From the NCBI GenBank assembly GCA_034509735.1, contig JACGWO010000001.1, positions 32,119,966 through 32,183,965 on the forward strand: a DNA stretch of 64,000 nt. Reading direction: 5' to 3'. Positions 23,193 through 35,065 of this stretch are shown one piece after another; positions within the stretch are counted from its first letter, which is position 1, and each line of letters opens with the position of its first letter. This DNA is from Sesamum alatum (lineage: Eukaryota; Streptophyta; Magnoliopsida; Lamiales; Pedaliaceae). The notes beneath the pieces are model-generated. The model searched no databases. It was not told the origin of the DNA and saw nothing but the letters and a program-made list of their open reading frames with translations. The position numbers and the translations under genes are program-made.

Positions 23193-23841
23193 TGGTGGAG
23201 TCTTCAAAGTGTAAGAATCTAGAAGAGGAATAGGATTTCTCTTCTATAAATACTCCTTAACACACACTTTGAAGAAGATGATGATTCTTGAAACACACAC
23301 ACACACTCGTCTCCTCCCTCTCCCTCTCTCGGCCGCGCCTCTCTCTCCTTCGAAGAAAACTATTTTCTTGTTCTTTTGTTTTAACAATTAAACAATAAGG
23401 AGGATTGATCTCGTTAATCAATAACGTTTGATCGATCCGTCCTCTCCAAAATATACTTGTTCTTTCGCTAGCACGAAGACCAAGATACGTGGGCAGATTG
23501 CATGTACGAATTAGAGGGTCTCCTATACGAGATCTTGGAGCAAATCGGGGAACAACTCGAGTACCGTTTAGAAGGTGAAAATGACAAATCGGTAGGTTTC
23601 CGATTTATAGTTTTCGCCCCTCTTGTTTTCGAATTCTATGGCCTCCATGATTCTTGTGTATGTTTTATTATTCATGAGATACACCAAACACGCGGGAGTT
23701 TCAAGGGCAGACCCCTTGAACGTGTTTATTTTAATATATGTTTATACATGTTTAATTTTTTGTAACTTAAATTTATACCGCGCTTCCGCATTCGCGCTAC
23801 TCCCGAGACGATCCACACGCCTACCTAAGGCTTTCATTAAG

Positions 23842-24915
23842 GATGCCCTTGACTGCATTCCAATGTGCCTCTCCTACACAAGACTGATATCTGCTCGTTA
23901 CACTTAAGGCGTAAGGGATGTCAGGTCTCGTGCAGTGGACCGCATATTGGATGCTTCCTACGGCAGAAGCATAGGGGATGATTTTCATCTTCTCAAGTTC
24001 CTCATCAATCTGAGGAGACTGTTTCTTAGACAACTTGGTCCATGCCCAATAGGAAGGAATCCTCGTTTGGAGTCGTCCATGCGAAATCTTTTCAGGACTT
24101 TCTCCATATACGAGTTTTGAGTTAGCCCCAACATTCTTTTTAGATCTGTCCCTGACAATCTAGATGCCAAGAATGTAGGAGGCTTCACCAAAATCCTTCA
24201 TGGAAAAATGAGTTGATAATCATGCTTTTGTGTTACCTAACATTCTAACTTCATTACCTATGAGCAAAATGTCATCCACATAAAGCACCAGGAACACTAT
24301 GGAGCTCCCACTGACCTTCTTGTATACACAAGGGTCAGATTTGTTTTTGATGAAATCATAGCCCCGTATGACTTCGTCAAAGTGAATGTTCTAACTTCGG
24401 GATGCTTGTTTGAGGCCATAGATGGACTTCTGGAGACGACAAACTTTCTGTTCTTCTTCGGTGACTGTGAATCCCTCCGGCTGATCCATGTAGATCTCTT
24501 CCTCAACGAAACCTTTGAGGAAAGCCGTTTTCACATCCATCTGCCATATCTCATAGTCATACCATGCTGCTATGGCAAGCAAGATCCGAATGGACTTAGC
24601 CATGGCTACCGACGAATAGGTATCCTCGAAGTCAACCCCGGGTCGTTGAGTGTACCCTTTTGCTACTAGCCTGGCCTTGAAGGTTGTGACTTCTCCATCA
24701 ATGCCAATTTTGCGCTTATAGACCCATTTACAGCCAACTGGCTTAACCCCTTTAGGTGGGTTTACAAGTGTCCAGACTTGGTTCTCACTCATGGAGTCCA
24801 TTTCGATTTTCATGGCCTCAAGCCATCTCCTGGAGTCGATGTTAGACATCGCTTCCCCGTATGTCTTAGGATCCTTATCCAATCGATAGGTCGCGTTTAG
24901 AAAGCCATACCTCAT
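23842..24915 (-). pseudogene. Element A reverse transcriptase
   Basis: The ORF at 24391-24915 holds the start of copia RT: WLEAMKIEMDSM, VGCKWVYKRK, FKARLVAKGYTQ, then DVKTAFLKG and IYGLKQASR. A TAG stop at 24391-24393 follows. In the next stretch the catalytic loop reads YVDD (24271-24282), so both aspartates remain. Further frames (23985-24191 and 23821-24033) cover the thumb and the RPDIPYALSVTSRYQS segment leading to RNase H. The domain would copy element RNA to DNA. It is broken by at least one stop and one frameshift. Confidence 0.92.
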
Positions 24916-25419
24916 GGGAGGTCGAGACTCTCTAGCTGACCTATGGAGAACGGGAACGTCAGTGGTGACTGTGGGTGCTGACTGAATAGAAGCTGGCGGT
25001 TCAGGTACGGGGCTGGCTCTTCCTGAGGTCGTTCCTCATGCCTAGCATGCTGAACTTCTTGAGGTTGATCAGCCTTCTGGGTTTCTATCCTGAATCCTCT
25101 AAGATAGGAATCCGCAGCTCCCACTGATGACTGGTTTCCATCACTGGACTCCTCAAGGATCAGTTCATCAGGCTAGATATTCTTTGGAAAACCTTGTTCC
25201 AAGAATACTGCGTTCCTTGAAACAAATATCTTCTGTTCCAAGGGGTCATAGAAATAATAACCTGCAGTTTCTTTGGGGTATCCAACGAACCTGCACAAAC
25301 TAGACTTAGATTCTAGCTTGTCTCCCACTACCTTCTTGACGTATGCAGGGCTACCCCACACTTTTAAGTAGTTGTAAGACGCAGGCTTGCCGTGCCATAT
25401 CTCATATGGGGTTTTGGTC
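24916..25419 (-). pseudogene. Element A integrase C-terminus and RT linker
   Basis: The frame at 25173-25419 starts after the solo LTR with KTPYEIWHGKPASYNYLKVWG and continues through FVGYPKETAGYYFYDP, the conserved copia integrase C-terminal part. A TAG near 25173 and a frameshift near 24912-24960 separate it from RT. Its N-terminal half lies across the solo LTR at 28204 onward. The target duplication AATAC shows that they were continuous. Confidence 0.9.
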
Positions 25420-26245
25420 AATACTGTCAGAATAGGTGACCATGTAGCCAATCTTGGCAGGCGAAATGTAACCTATGTCTAGACAATTTCAGTGTTTTGA
25501 TAAATTTATTAATGAATAAAGAAGTGAATTCATTTGGCATTACTTTGTTTGTGTTCACTTTATCTGCATTTCATATCTATTCACTACACAAACAAAGCCC
25601 ACGGACTGAAAATATATTTCGGGGACTGGGACTACGCTTGGAGGTAAGTCCATGAAATCAGTCCCGCCGAATCAGTCCGAAAATCTCCAAGTCAAGGAAT
25701 CTCGAAAATGGGTACCGAAATTCCCCTTGAGACTTGCACTAAATATCTGCTGTCGTATTTCATTAACGGGGGACGAGGGTCGTCTAAGCAGTGTTAGTGG
25801 GTTAGCCTACTAGGAAGCAACTAACTGAGGTGACTCGCGGGAACCGTCTTACGGAGGACCTTGAGTAGGGTTGGCTAGGTATGACGTGTGTTCCCGGTTC
25901 CAACGGTACAGGTCAAGTCCTTTGACTTGAGGAACTGCTGAGTTTACCTGTATATCAGGTCTGTATCTTAGATATGGTGAGAGATTGCCAAGAAGCACTT
26001 GAGTAGTCATAAGCCATGTCTAGTGTAGCTCTGGTGTACAGAGTGACAGTAATTTCCAAGAAAGGATCTGTCTCATGTCAAAGGCATTGACAGTTGAGTC
26101 TCACGGATGCTCTGTGTCTTGTCCCTAAAATCTGTGGCCACAGTAACTGAACAGAAGGGAAGGTTTTCCTTGCGGCATTTAGTAAGGACAGACCGACACT
26201 TAGGTCCAAAATGGGTACCTGCATTTTCCGTGCCCTAGACCCTAA

Positions 26246-27042
26246 GGGTATGATTGGTATGAGGGAATGAGTTAGGAATGGAATGCACATTCCTAATCTT
26301 ATTCCAAACACATGTTTGGTATAATTTAGGAATAGTAATAGCCATTCATTTGGGAATGCCCATTCCCATAAGTATAGGATTAGGCATTCCCCCACTCACC
26401 CATGGTTTTAGCTATTCCCAATTTATTGGGAATAGATTATTTTATATATATATATATATATTTCTAGAATAACTTTTAATAAAATTATAGTTGCAAGATT
26501 TATAGCCACAAAATTATATATTATTTTGAATACATTAAATAAAATAAATATCAATATAAAATATTTAAATACGTGTTACCAAATTATAAAATATATAATA
26601 TAAAAAAAATAATTTTTTAAATATTTTATTAAATATAAATACAATTATTAACATCTTTATAGGCATTTTACCAAATATTACTATAAGTATAAGCATTTAC
26701 CAAATAATAAGTATTTATTAAAAGAATTTAAATATATGAAAACGTCCAACAATATATATATATATATTATAAACTTAGAATTAATTTAACATTTCAAAAT
26801 AATATTTCTTATGTCATTAATGAGACGTAACTTAGTTGTTTTTTATTTTAATTTTTAAGTTTCATTATTTAGAAAATATATAAATGAGTAATTTGGAAAG
26901 TTTTGATTCAATTCCCTTTTCCATTCCTTTGGTATACCAAACATAGGAATGGCATACCAAAACCATTCCATTCCAACTTTTATTCCATTCCTAATTTCAT
27001 TCCATTCCCACTCAATTCCATTCCTATATACCAATCATGCCC
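26246..27042. mobile_element. PIF/Harbinger-type (Tourist-like) MITE, 797 bp
   Basis: The terminal repeats are GGGTATGATTGGTAT and the inverse of GGGCATGATTGGTAT (14 of 15 bp). The flanking duplication is TAA (26243-26245 and 27043-27045), the 3 bp TWA type of PIF/Harbinger. GGAATGGAATG words extend the arms. The interior is AT-rich with no transposase. The uninterrupted site (CCCTAAGTGG) is visible in sister LTRs, for example near 22158. Confidence 0.93.
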
Positions 27043-27517
27043 TAAGTGGTGAGACCGTAGACAGAAGGACAAGTGTACTTTTAGAGCCTAAATGTTCATC
27101 CCCGAAAATTCACCTAGTCTCTAGTGCCATGGACCGTTGCTAGATGGCCACCCATGGTAACGGGCGGATTCTAGGAATCCGACCAAGTCTAGCTGAAAGG
27201 TGAACCTAAAGAGTCACACACAATCCACACACATTAAGTATTTAATTTAGAATTAAATATTGGAGAAATGGAATGATTAAATTGGATTTAATCGAGTCGT
27301 TTATTTTCTTGGAGAGAATTAATTCCTTTTATTAGATAAAAGGGATTGATATGATAAATTGGATTTATTAGAGAATTAATTTAATGGGCCTAGAATAAAT
27401 ATTTATATTTATTATATTTATTTATTGCCCTTTGGAATATTTAAATAGGTTTTAAATATTCCATTAAATTAAATTAATGGTTGAGATTAAAAGGGGAGAT
27501 GGATGGCTAGGATTAAA

Positions 27518-27577
27518 TTTGACTAGGTCAAATACTACTTCGACTAGGACTTTGACTATGTCAAAATCCTAGTCAAA
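27518..27577 (+). promoter_or_regulatory. TTGAC/GTCAA array, second R1 copy
   Basis: TTGACTAGGTCAAA and related words occur four times, 47 bp upstream of CTATATATAA (about 27624). It is the same layout as the arrays at 23139, 33066, 50834 and 60479. Confidence 0.6.
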
Positions 27578-28203
27578 ATAGTCTTCTCTAGAGTTGGAGT
27601 TTGAAGAGGATTAAACTCCTCCTCTATATATAATCCTAGCCCCTCACTATTAGAAAGGTGATGACATTCCAACACACACACACTCGGCTCTCTCCTCTCT
27701 CCCTACTCGTCCGCCCTCTCTATCTCACAACAAGAAAATAATTTCTTGTTCTTTTGTTCTTGGAACAATTGAACTTAGGAGAATTAATACCGTTAATTAA
27801 TAACGTGTGATTAATTCATCCTCTCAAAAAATACTTGTTCGTTCTCTAGCTCGACGTGCAAGATACATGGGTGGATTGCAAGTTACTGTTTGGAGGGTCT
27901 CACATACGAGACTTGGAGCAAATCGGGGAACAACGCGAGTACCGGTTAGAAGACGAAAACGACAATCGGTAGGTTTCGGTTTAAATTTTCCTTTCTCTTT
28001 ATTTTTAATCCTATGGCCTCCATGATTTCTTTTATGCTTTTTGATTCATGAGATACACCAAACGCCCGGAACCTTCAAGGGTACACCCCTTGAACGTGTT
28101 CTTTTATTTTATTAAAAGCATGTTTCAATTTTTGTATTTAATTTTTATACCGCGCTTCCGCATTCGCGCTATTTCCGGGGATGATCCACAATCTTTCAAA
28201 TAC

Positions 28204-30121
28204 ACTGGTTGGCGCCAAGTTTAACAATTTGGCCGCAATCTCCAATGCATAGCCCCAAAACGACAAGGGCAATTTGGTAAAACTCATTGGGGAAGTTTAA
28301 CAACAGGGTTCGATTTCTCCTTTCAGAGACCCCATTTAACTGTGGTGTCCCGAGAGGTGTCCATTCAGAGATTATACCATTTTCTTTAAGATAATTGAGG
28401 AACTCAGTACTAAGGTATTCTCCGCCTCGGTCTGACCGTTGGACTTTAATTTTGCAGCCTGTTTGGTTCTCAACTTCAAGTCTGAATTCTTTAATCCTCT
28501 CAAGAGCTTCAGACTTATACCTCATCAGGTATACATAACCATACCGTGAATGATCATCGGTGAAGGTTATGAAGTAGCAGAACCCACCTCAGGCTTGCGT
28601 CCTTAGTGGTCCACATACGTTTGTATGGACCAAGTCCAACAGACCTGTGGCAAGCCTGCTTTGTCCTACAAAGGGCTTCTTGGTCATTTTCCCTCTGAGA
28701 CAGGATTCACAAGTTGGTAGTTTACTCAAGTTCCCAACCTCTAGGTTCTTTGAGTCTACCAATTTCTTCATCCTATCTTGGTAAATGTGACCTAACCTAG
28801 CGTGCCACAGTTGCGCGTTCCCGTTATCATCTATTTTACGTTTGTGTTGAGCGTTTAGAATGAAATTCGCTTGTTGTAAGATATAGAGGCTGTTATTAAG
28901 CGTACCAAGCAGATGAGCAATACCACCCTTCATCAAATAAAAGCAATTTTTATTGATTATAAACTCATATCCACTATTGTCTAACAACGAAATGGATATG
29001 ATGTTTCTAATCATGCTAGGTACATAATCAACTTGCTCTAATTCTATATTAATACGATCACTAACTACTAGGGTGGTGGATCCTACTGCTTCTGCCGAGA
29101 TGGCCTTGCCATTCCCAAGCTTTAGGATCATATCTCCACTACTCAGTTTTCTGCTTCTTTTCAGCACCTGCAAATAATTGCAAATGTGAGCTCCACACCC
29201 GGTATCTAATACCCAAGAGGCAGTGTTAGTAACCATATTAACCTCAATCACAAAGATACCTTTCTTGGAGAGGAGTTTGGGGCAATCCCTCTTCCCATGC
29301 CCTTTCTCACGGCAATGAATACATATGTCGTATGCCCTCGACTGTTGCTTTAAGTCAACCTTCCCTTTTCCTTTGCCTTTCCGCACTTTGGTAATGGGAA
29401 CACTCTTAGTGTTGGTAGCTACTTTGATGGCTTTCCCCTTTCCCTTCTTCCTTCTCCAACGTCCGGCGTCCTTGCCATTCGTTTTGGAAGTCGAAGCATC
29501 TCCAAACAATACCGACGGCGCAAACTTTTTGGTCGTTGCCTCGTATTGCACCAACATATTGATTAACTCATGAATACCCTTCTCAAGTGTGTTCATGTTG
29601 TAGTTAACAATGAATTGGTCAAAGAAGGGTGGGAGAGACTGAAGGATCACATCTATGTACGTCTCGTTATCGAGCCCTACCTTGAGGTCCTCGAGCTTTT
29701 CCACCAAGGTAAGCATCTTGACCCCATTCTCTTGTACAGAGGACCCTTTGGTCATTTTAGTTCAAAAAAACGCATTCGTCGCGACATACCTAGTATGCCG
29801 ATCCAGGACTACATAGCAATCCTTCAGGCGAGCCATAATGGAAGGGACATCGTCTAGCCTTTCATACTGCTTTTGAATCTTATTTGTCATAGAGGCAAGT
29901 ATGACGCTACGGACTCTCCGGTTATCCTTATGCCAAGTCTCGAACGTCTCACGTTCTTCTGGCGTGGATCCTTCTGGCAAGGTCCTAGGGAACAGCTCGT
30001 CCATGACATAGCCTTGGTTCTCGTAATCGAGGACTCTCCTCAGATTGCGCAACCAGTCGTTGTAATTGGTTCCATTAAACTTGTTGGTCTCAAGTATGGT
30101 TGATAATGGGTTTTTAGACAT
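28204..30121 (-). pseudogene. Element A gag, protease and integrase N-half
   Basis: Gag starts at 30121 (MSKNPLSTILETNKFNGTNY) with a UBN2/copia-type gag domain. It is interrupted by TGA at 29762-29764, and the same frame continues as 28589-29755. That part holds a CCHC knuckle (CIHCREKGHGKRDC), the protease word SWVLDTGCGAHIC, and the pre-integrase zinc region (LWHARLGH ... CESC). A TGA at 28589-28591 then interrupts the frame, which resumes as the integrase core (28204-28525) with DRGGEYLS and SERRNRTLL. A frameshift near the left end precedes the solo LTR. One long gag-pol frame with few lesions suggests fairly recent insertion. Confidence 0.93.
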
Positions 30122-30496
30122 TTTAAATCTACATTTAAAGAACAAAACTACGATCAACAGAATTTAAAGACGAAAGTTTTAATAAAAAATTAAACACTTG
30201 GACTCTAGTCATTTAATGCTCCCACTATTTATACGAAAACACGACATTCTCAAATGTTGTTTTCGGGAAAACCCTTTCCTAGTGGGCTTGGGATCCACAA
30301 CGATTTTCCCCATACCCCACTTTTACAATTTGCATGGGAAGAATCCTGTGGGAGGTATGCCATACCATTCTCATTCCACGAGATTCCCATGATAACTGCC
30401 TCACCCTTTCATGTGATCCCGAGGACTCCAAGCGAATCACGTTATTTGGGCGTTAGACCCGACCCAATTAACCGATTCATACACCCACTGCTACCT

Positions 30497-30510
30497 CCAC
30501 GACTCGTGAG
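30497..30510 (-). promoter_or_regulatory. Leader palindrome box 2 (element A, gag-proximal)
   Basis: CCACGACTCGTGAG contains the inverted repeat CACGA-C-TCGTG. It lies about 376 bp before the gag start. Its partner is at 30578-30591. Confidence 0.65.
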
Positions 30511-30577
30511 ACAAGTAACAACAGTCTACTCTTCGTTCATGACAAAAGTGCAGCTTCTTTTAAGCACGATAGTCGTG

Positions 30578-30591
30578 CCACGACTCGTGAG
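30578..30591 (-). promoter_or_regulatory. Leader palindrome box 1 (element A, gag-distal)
   Basis: It is identical to the box 81 bp away. It is preceded by another inverted pair (GCACGATAGTCGTGC), so a compound stem could form. Confidence 0.65.
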
Positions 30592-31592
30592 ACCATGCTA
30601 TCGACCTAAATCAGCTTCCTCACTTTACCATGGATGGAAGGCATGGACGAAGTCCTAGAGTCCAAGTCCATTTATCAAGGGTCTAATATTTTGACTTTTG
30701 GTCCAACCAAGTGAGAGTTGAAAATGACCGAGATCCCATACACATATACATACATAATGCATAATTTAAAGATTGCATCCCATAGCAGTAATATGATAAA
30801 TAAACCATTCATTCACCATAAAAGCCACATGCAAAATTAAAGCCTAGCACGCCCCTGTTGGATGATCACAAGCCCGAATCCTATGCGACCCACAGAGCCC
30901 GTAGTGCATCTATGGTCAATCTAGGGTTGGTCCTACACTATTACATTTAATAGCAACTCGAACAATATGCTGATGGGCCTTGGTCTCTTTTCTACTTCAA
31001 ATCTTCATGGAATGCCTTGGATTCTCCGTTCTGGGCTCTCCATTTGGATCATCCTTCATCTCCACCATTAACATAAATAAAATTCCTCACTCCTATACTA
31101 CTCTCATTACATATTTAAAAAGAAACCCCAACAAAAACCCAGGGGGAGTACAATAGGAGGGAGATAGAATGCCTTATTAGTCCAAGGCAACTAGAAAAGG
31201 AGGAGGAGAAAATAAAAGAGGCACACAGGCCCAACATAAATTTAAACCATACATTCGGTCTAGGGCTTGTGATCATCCATTCTCAATTGACGCACATAAT
31301 TACATGATATGCAATCACATAAACATGTGCACATAATCCATGATATCCAATCACATCATCCCATGATAAAAACGAGTCATGTATGTAAGCATGGTATAAC
31401 ATTATTAATATCCTTTCTTGTTTAGAAAAACATTTCCACATTATTTGAAAGTGAATAATACGCCGGGATTCTAAATCCAATACTACAACTTTCCAAATAA
31501 TGTTCTTAAGAAAACATGCAAAAAAATTATTAAAATCAATTTTTCAGAATTATCCAAAAAATTAAATAACAAGAAAAAACATAAACAAAAAA

Positions 31593-32190
31593 CCGGCCGC
31601 CGCCTCCGGCGGCGCCTGCCGGTGCACACGGGCCAGCAGGCCTAGCCTGCTGTCCGCACGCACGCCTGGCTGAGCGCGCATGCGCAGGCCCCTGCCTGCA
31701 CGCGCGCGCGCCTGGTTGTGCTGTGCCGCGCATGCTGGCGCGCTGGCGGCGCTGTCGTGCGCAGGCTCCTCTGCCTACGCGCCACTCTGCCGTGCCGCCT
31801 GCGTGCGTATCCTGCACGCAGTCCCCGCACGCACATGCTCATCGGGCATGCCTGCCGAGTGCACGCACGTAGACTTCGTTGTCTGCCTGCGTGCGCGCCT
31901 GGCGGCGCTGCCTCATCTGCGCGTGCGCTCACGGCCTCCCTGGCCACGCACCGGCCTCGCAAGTGCTCCCGACGCGCTGGCCTGGGGCGCGTGCACGGGC
32001 TTCCTTGCCTGCGTGCGCGCGCGCCCGGCCATGCGTCTGTGCTCAGCGTCCGACTACGCGCATGCCGGCCGCATAGCCGCGCTCTATGTGCGCTTGGCGA
32101 AGCAGGTGCGCACAGGCTCCTCTGCCTGCGCGCGCGCCTCGCCTGTGCGCACTGCGTGCGTGGTCAGCCGCCGGCTGGCCGCATGCATCG
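31593..32190. repeat. GC-rich island in the element A leader
   Basis: About 600 bp of very GC- and CpG-rich sequence has abrupt edges against AT-rich DNA. Imperfect repeats of GCAGGCTCCTCTGCCTxCGC are seen at about 31758 and 32109, along with many GTGCGCGC/CTGCCTGCGTGC words. Long ORFs on both strands here are a by-product of the low stop-codon density. Smaller islands sit in the same place in the R2 leader (34658-34815) and the D2 leader (38660-38752). Confidence 0.85.
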
Positions 32191-32390
32191 TTTTTTTCTT
32201 CTGTTTTATTTTCTGCCCCCGGTTTTCAAGGAAAACAAGAATACCAACAACGCCAACAATTCATATACGATTAAAGACAAGAAAACGACATGCTTGGTAA
32301 TTAAAACATCAAGAAAAATATAAATCATGCCATACACGTTTTCATGCTTTAAACACACGTAAAAACCCTAGGCTTATACACTGAACTGGG

Positions 32391-32401
32391 CTCTGATACC
32401 A
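32391..32401 (-). other. Primer-binding site of element A
   Basis: CTCTGATACCA is the reverse of TGGTATCAGAG, complementary to the initiator-Met tRNA 3' end, one base from the LTR edge. Confidence 0.92.
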
Positions 32402-32935
32402 CTGAAAGCCTAGCAAAGGGGTGTGGATCGGCTCGGGAGTAGCGCGAATGCGGAAGCGCGGTATAATTAAAATTGCAAGAATTTAAACATGCCATAAACA
32501 AGATTAAAATAAAGACGTTCAAGGGGTGTTCCCTTAAATCTCCCAAGCATTCGGTGTATCTCATGAATAAAAATCATACAAACAATTCAGGGAGGCCATA
32601 GGCTTTAAAAGAGAGGCGAAAACATTAAACCAGAAACCTACCCGGTTGTCGTTTTCGACTTCAAACCGCTACTCGCGTTGTTCCCCATTTTGCTCCAAGA
32701 TCTCGAGTTTGAGACCCTCTAATTCGTACACGCAATCCACCCACGTATCTTGATCCTCGTGCTAGCGAAAGAACAAGTGTATATAATATTTGGAGAGGAC
32801 GGATTGATCAAACGCTATTATTTAACGAGATCAATCCTCCTTAGGTTCAATTGTATAACACAAAAGAATAAAAGAGTATCTAGGAAAATAGGGGAGGGAA
32901 TGGCCGAGAGAGAGGAAGAGTGGCCGGCTGTGATG

Positions 32936-32957
32936 GTGTGTGTGTGTGTGTGTGTGT
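32936..32957. repeat. GT microsatellite
   Basis: About 11 GT units lie in the R1 LTR. Sister LTRs carry shorter CA/GT runs at the same place (for example near 23297 and 60370). Confidence 0.85.
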
Positions 32958-33065
32958 TTTGAGTTTCATCATCTCTTCCAAAGTGAAGAGTTAGGAATAT
33001 TTATAGAGCAGGAATCCTATTCCTCTTCTAATTCCAATTCTTTGGGAGACTCCACTTGGAATAGG

Positions 33066-33111
33066 ATTTGACCTAGTCAAATCCTAGTCAATTTCTAGCT
33101 TCTTGGTCAAA
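33066..33111 (-). promoter_or_regulatory. TTGAC/GTCAA array, element A 5' LTR
   Basis: TTTGACCTAGTCAAATCCTAGTCAA and a distal GGTCAAACC word lie 58 bp from the TATA-like box, matching the other R1 LTRs. Confidence 0.6.
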
Positions 33112-34370
33112 CCAATCCTAGCAATTGATTTCCCTCTCCAATCTCAACCATTCATTAATTTATGGAGTATTTAAATCTAATTAAATAATCCAAAGGGCAA
33201 TAAATAAATATTAATATTTATATTAAACCCATAAATTAATTTCCAATAAATCTAATTTATTAGATAAATTCCTTTAATCCAATAAAAGGAATTAATTTTC
33301 CCAAGATAAGAAAGACCCGATTAATACTAATTTAATCGCTCCACTTCTCTCCAAATATTTAATTCCATATTAAATACGCTATGTGTGCGGATTGTGTGTG
33401 ACTCTTTAGGCTCACCTTCAGCTAGACTTGGTCGGATTTCTAGAATCCGCCCGTCACCATGGATGGCCGTCTAGCAACGGTCCATGGCACTATAGACTAG
33501 GTGAATATGCGTGGGGATGAACATTTAGGCTCTACAGTACATCTATCCTTTCGTCTACGGTCTCACCACTTAGGGTCTAGGGCACGGATACGCAGGTACC
33601 CATCTTGGACCTAAGTGTCGGTCTGTCCTATTCCAAACGCCGCAGGGAATCCTTCCCTTCTGTTCAGTTACTGTGGCCACAGATTTTAGGGACAAGACAC
33701 AGAGTATAGTGAGACGCTACTGTCAACGCTCTTGATAGGAGACAGATCCTTTCTTGGAAACTACTGTCACGTTGCACACTGTGGCTGCACTAGATATGGC
33801 TTATGACTACTCAACTGTATTTTGGAAATCTCTTACCATACCTAAGATACAGTCACGATGTACAGGTAAACTCAAAGGATTAACCTGTACCATTGGAACC
33901 GGGAACTCTCATGATACCTAGCCGACCCTACTCAAGGTCCTCCGTAAGACGGTTCCCGCGAGTCACCTCAGTCAGCCGCTCCCCAACAAGCTGACCCACT
34001 AACACTGCTTAGACGACCCTCGTCACCCGTCGATGAAACAGAGCAGCAGATGCTTAGTGAAAGTCTCAAGTGGATACTTGGTGCCCATTTTCGAGATTCC
34101 TTGACTTGGAGATTTTCAGACTGATTCCGCGGAACTGATTTCATAAACCTACCTCCAAGCGTAGTCCGAGTCCCCAAAATGTAATCTCAGTCTGTGGGCT
34201 TTGTTTGTGTAGTCAACAATTATAAAGCAGTTAAAGTGAACACAGACAAAGTATGAGCCAGATGAATTTTACTTTCTTATTCATCAAGGTATATTAAAAC
34301 ATTTAAATTGTTCAAGACATAGGTTACAATTCGCCTAATAAGATTGGCTTCATGGTCACCTATTCTAACA

Positions 34371-35052
34371 AAATAATCATGATCAACATGGATATTCAAA
34401 ATATACTAGCGATGTCCAACATCACAAAGTACAAATATATAAATAATGCACAAGCTTCAAATTTCAAATTTAATAGACATCACATACAATGCACCCAATG
34501 CATGTACTAAACCCAAATTAATTAAGCGATTTTGATATGAGAAAAATTCCAATAATTCCAAAACTAAATATGCGAAATTAATTCATTGTCAAAAAATATG
34601 CAGAAATTACCAGAAAATCCAATTCTTCAGAAAAAAACGTTCAATACCGGCACAAAATGGCCCAGTCGTTCTGCCCACTGGCCCGCGTGGGCGCGCGGCC
34701 CTTCCTGTGCAGCACTGGCCCGGTATGCGCGGCCGCCCCTGCCAGCACGCACGCTGGCAGGCACACCGGCCCGCCAACTAGTGGCCAGCAGCAAACCGTT
34801 GCCGCTGCTGTCCCCTTTTGTTTTTGGTTTTCCATTTTTCATTTCAGCATATTCGTACAGAAAAGACTGAAAAGAAACATCGAATTTCCAAAGATCCAAT
34901 CTATAAAATTGCACATGTGATGTCCATCAAATTCAAACAAATGAACAAGTACATTCATCTATATATTTATACATTCTAACATGCTCATAAATCCGTAAAA
35001 GCATGTTGTACATGCCAAGCACATAAATCTATGTTCCTTACATCGAACTGGG
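34371..35052 (-). other. R2 element B leader remnant with GC island
   Basis: This is the PBS-side part of a copia leader, cut by insertion of element A. It carries a 158 bp GC-rich island (34658-34815) starting at GGCCCAGTCGTT, a word also bordering the islands in D2 and F. No coding frame is credible. The rest of B's internal region is missing. Confidence 0.75.
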
Positions 35053-35063
35053 CCCTGATACCA
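35053..35063 (-). other. Primer-binding site of element B
   Basis: CCCTGATACCA (reverse of TGGTATCAGGG) lies 2 bp from the R2 LTR edge and is of initiator-Met tRNA type. Confidence 0.9.
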
Positions 35064-35065
35064 CT

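Larger units (their letters stand above)
21340..23836 (+). mobile_element. R1 solo LTR in RNase H of element A
   Basis: It runs from TGTTAGAATAGGTGACCATG to CTAAGGCTTTCA and is flanked by a perfect 5 bp duplication, TTAAG (21335-21339 and 23837-23841). It is 2,497 bp long, or 1,988 bp without the nested MITE and its duplication. It has no internal element sequence. It lies opposite to the host element. The core is at 22225-22271 and the TATA-like box near 23245. Confidence 0.95.
25425..28198 (+). mobile_element. R1 solo LTR in integrase of element A
   Basis: It starts TGTCAGAATAGGTGACCATG (one change in the terminus) and ends GATCCACAATCTTTCA. It is flanked by AATAC at 25420-25424 and 28199-28203, a perfect 5 bp duplication. 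The length is 2,774 bp, about 1,974 bp without the nested Harbinger-type MITE. The core is at 27111-27157, the TTGAC array at 27518-27577 and the TATA-like box near 27624. Confidence 0.95.
30122..32390 (-). other. Element A untranslated leader
   Basis: About 2.3 kb separate gag from the PBS, without a plausible coding frame. Parts are clearly conserved with the leaders of D2 (38406-40260) and F (53177-54640), including CCGAGGACTCCAAGCGAATC and two palindromic boxes. A GC-rich island (31593-32190) is set in otherwise AT-rich DNA. Conservation of non-coding sequence suggests packaging, dimerisation or translation control, but that is inference. Confidence 0.8.
19873..34370 (-). mobile_element. 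Copia element A (R1) with two nested solo LTRs
   Basis: In minus order: 5' LTR 32403-34370, PBS 32391-32401, leader, gag from 30121, protease, integrase, RT with YVDD, RNase H to 20794, polypurine tract and truncated 3' LTR. Integrase before RT identifies Ty1/copia. It is the best-preserved element here, broken mainly by a few stops and frameshifts and by two R1 solo LTRs in pol. The right flank AAATA has no visible partner because the left end is lost in the chimeric LTR. Confidence 0.9.
32403..34370 (-). repeat. Element A 5' LTR (R1, 1,968 bp)
   Basis: It runs (+ strand) from TGAAAGCCTAGC, next to the PBS, to CACCTATTCTAACA. The core is at 33457-33503, the TTGAC array at 33066-33111, and the TATA-like box (reverse of CTCTATAAATAT) at 32997-33008. 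A GT repeat lies in the transcribed part. The partner LTR is 19873-20777. Confidence 0.93.

Noticed and set aside
31536..32300. Several overlapping long ORFs on both strands, rich in Ala, Arg and Cys
   Set aside because: They fall in a GC-rich leader island where stop codons are rare by composition. Frames on both strands are equally open and show no domain.
34586..34920. ORFs on both strands around 34600-34900
   Set aside because: Same cause: a GC-rich leader island. The neighbouring PBS and LTR show that it is untranslated leader.
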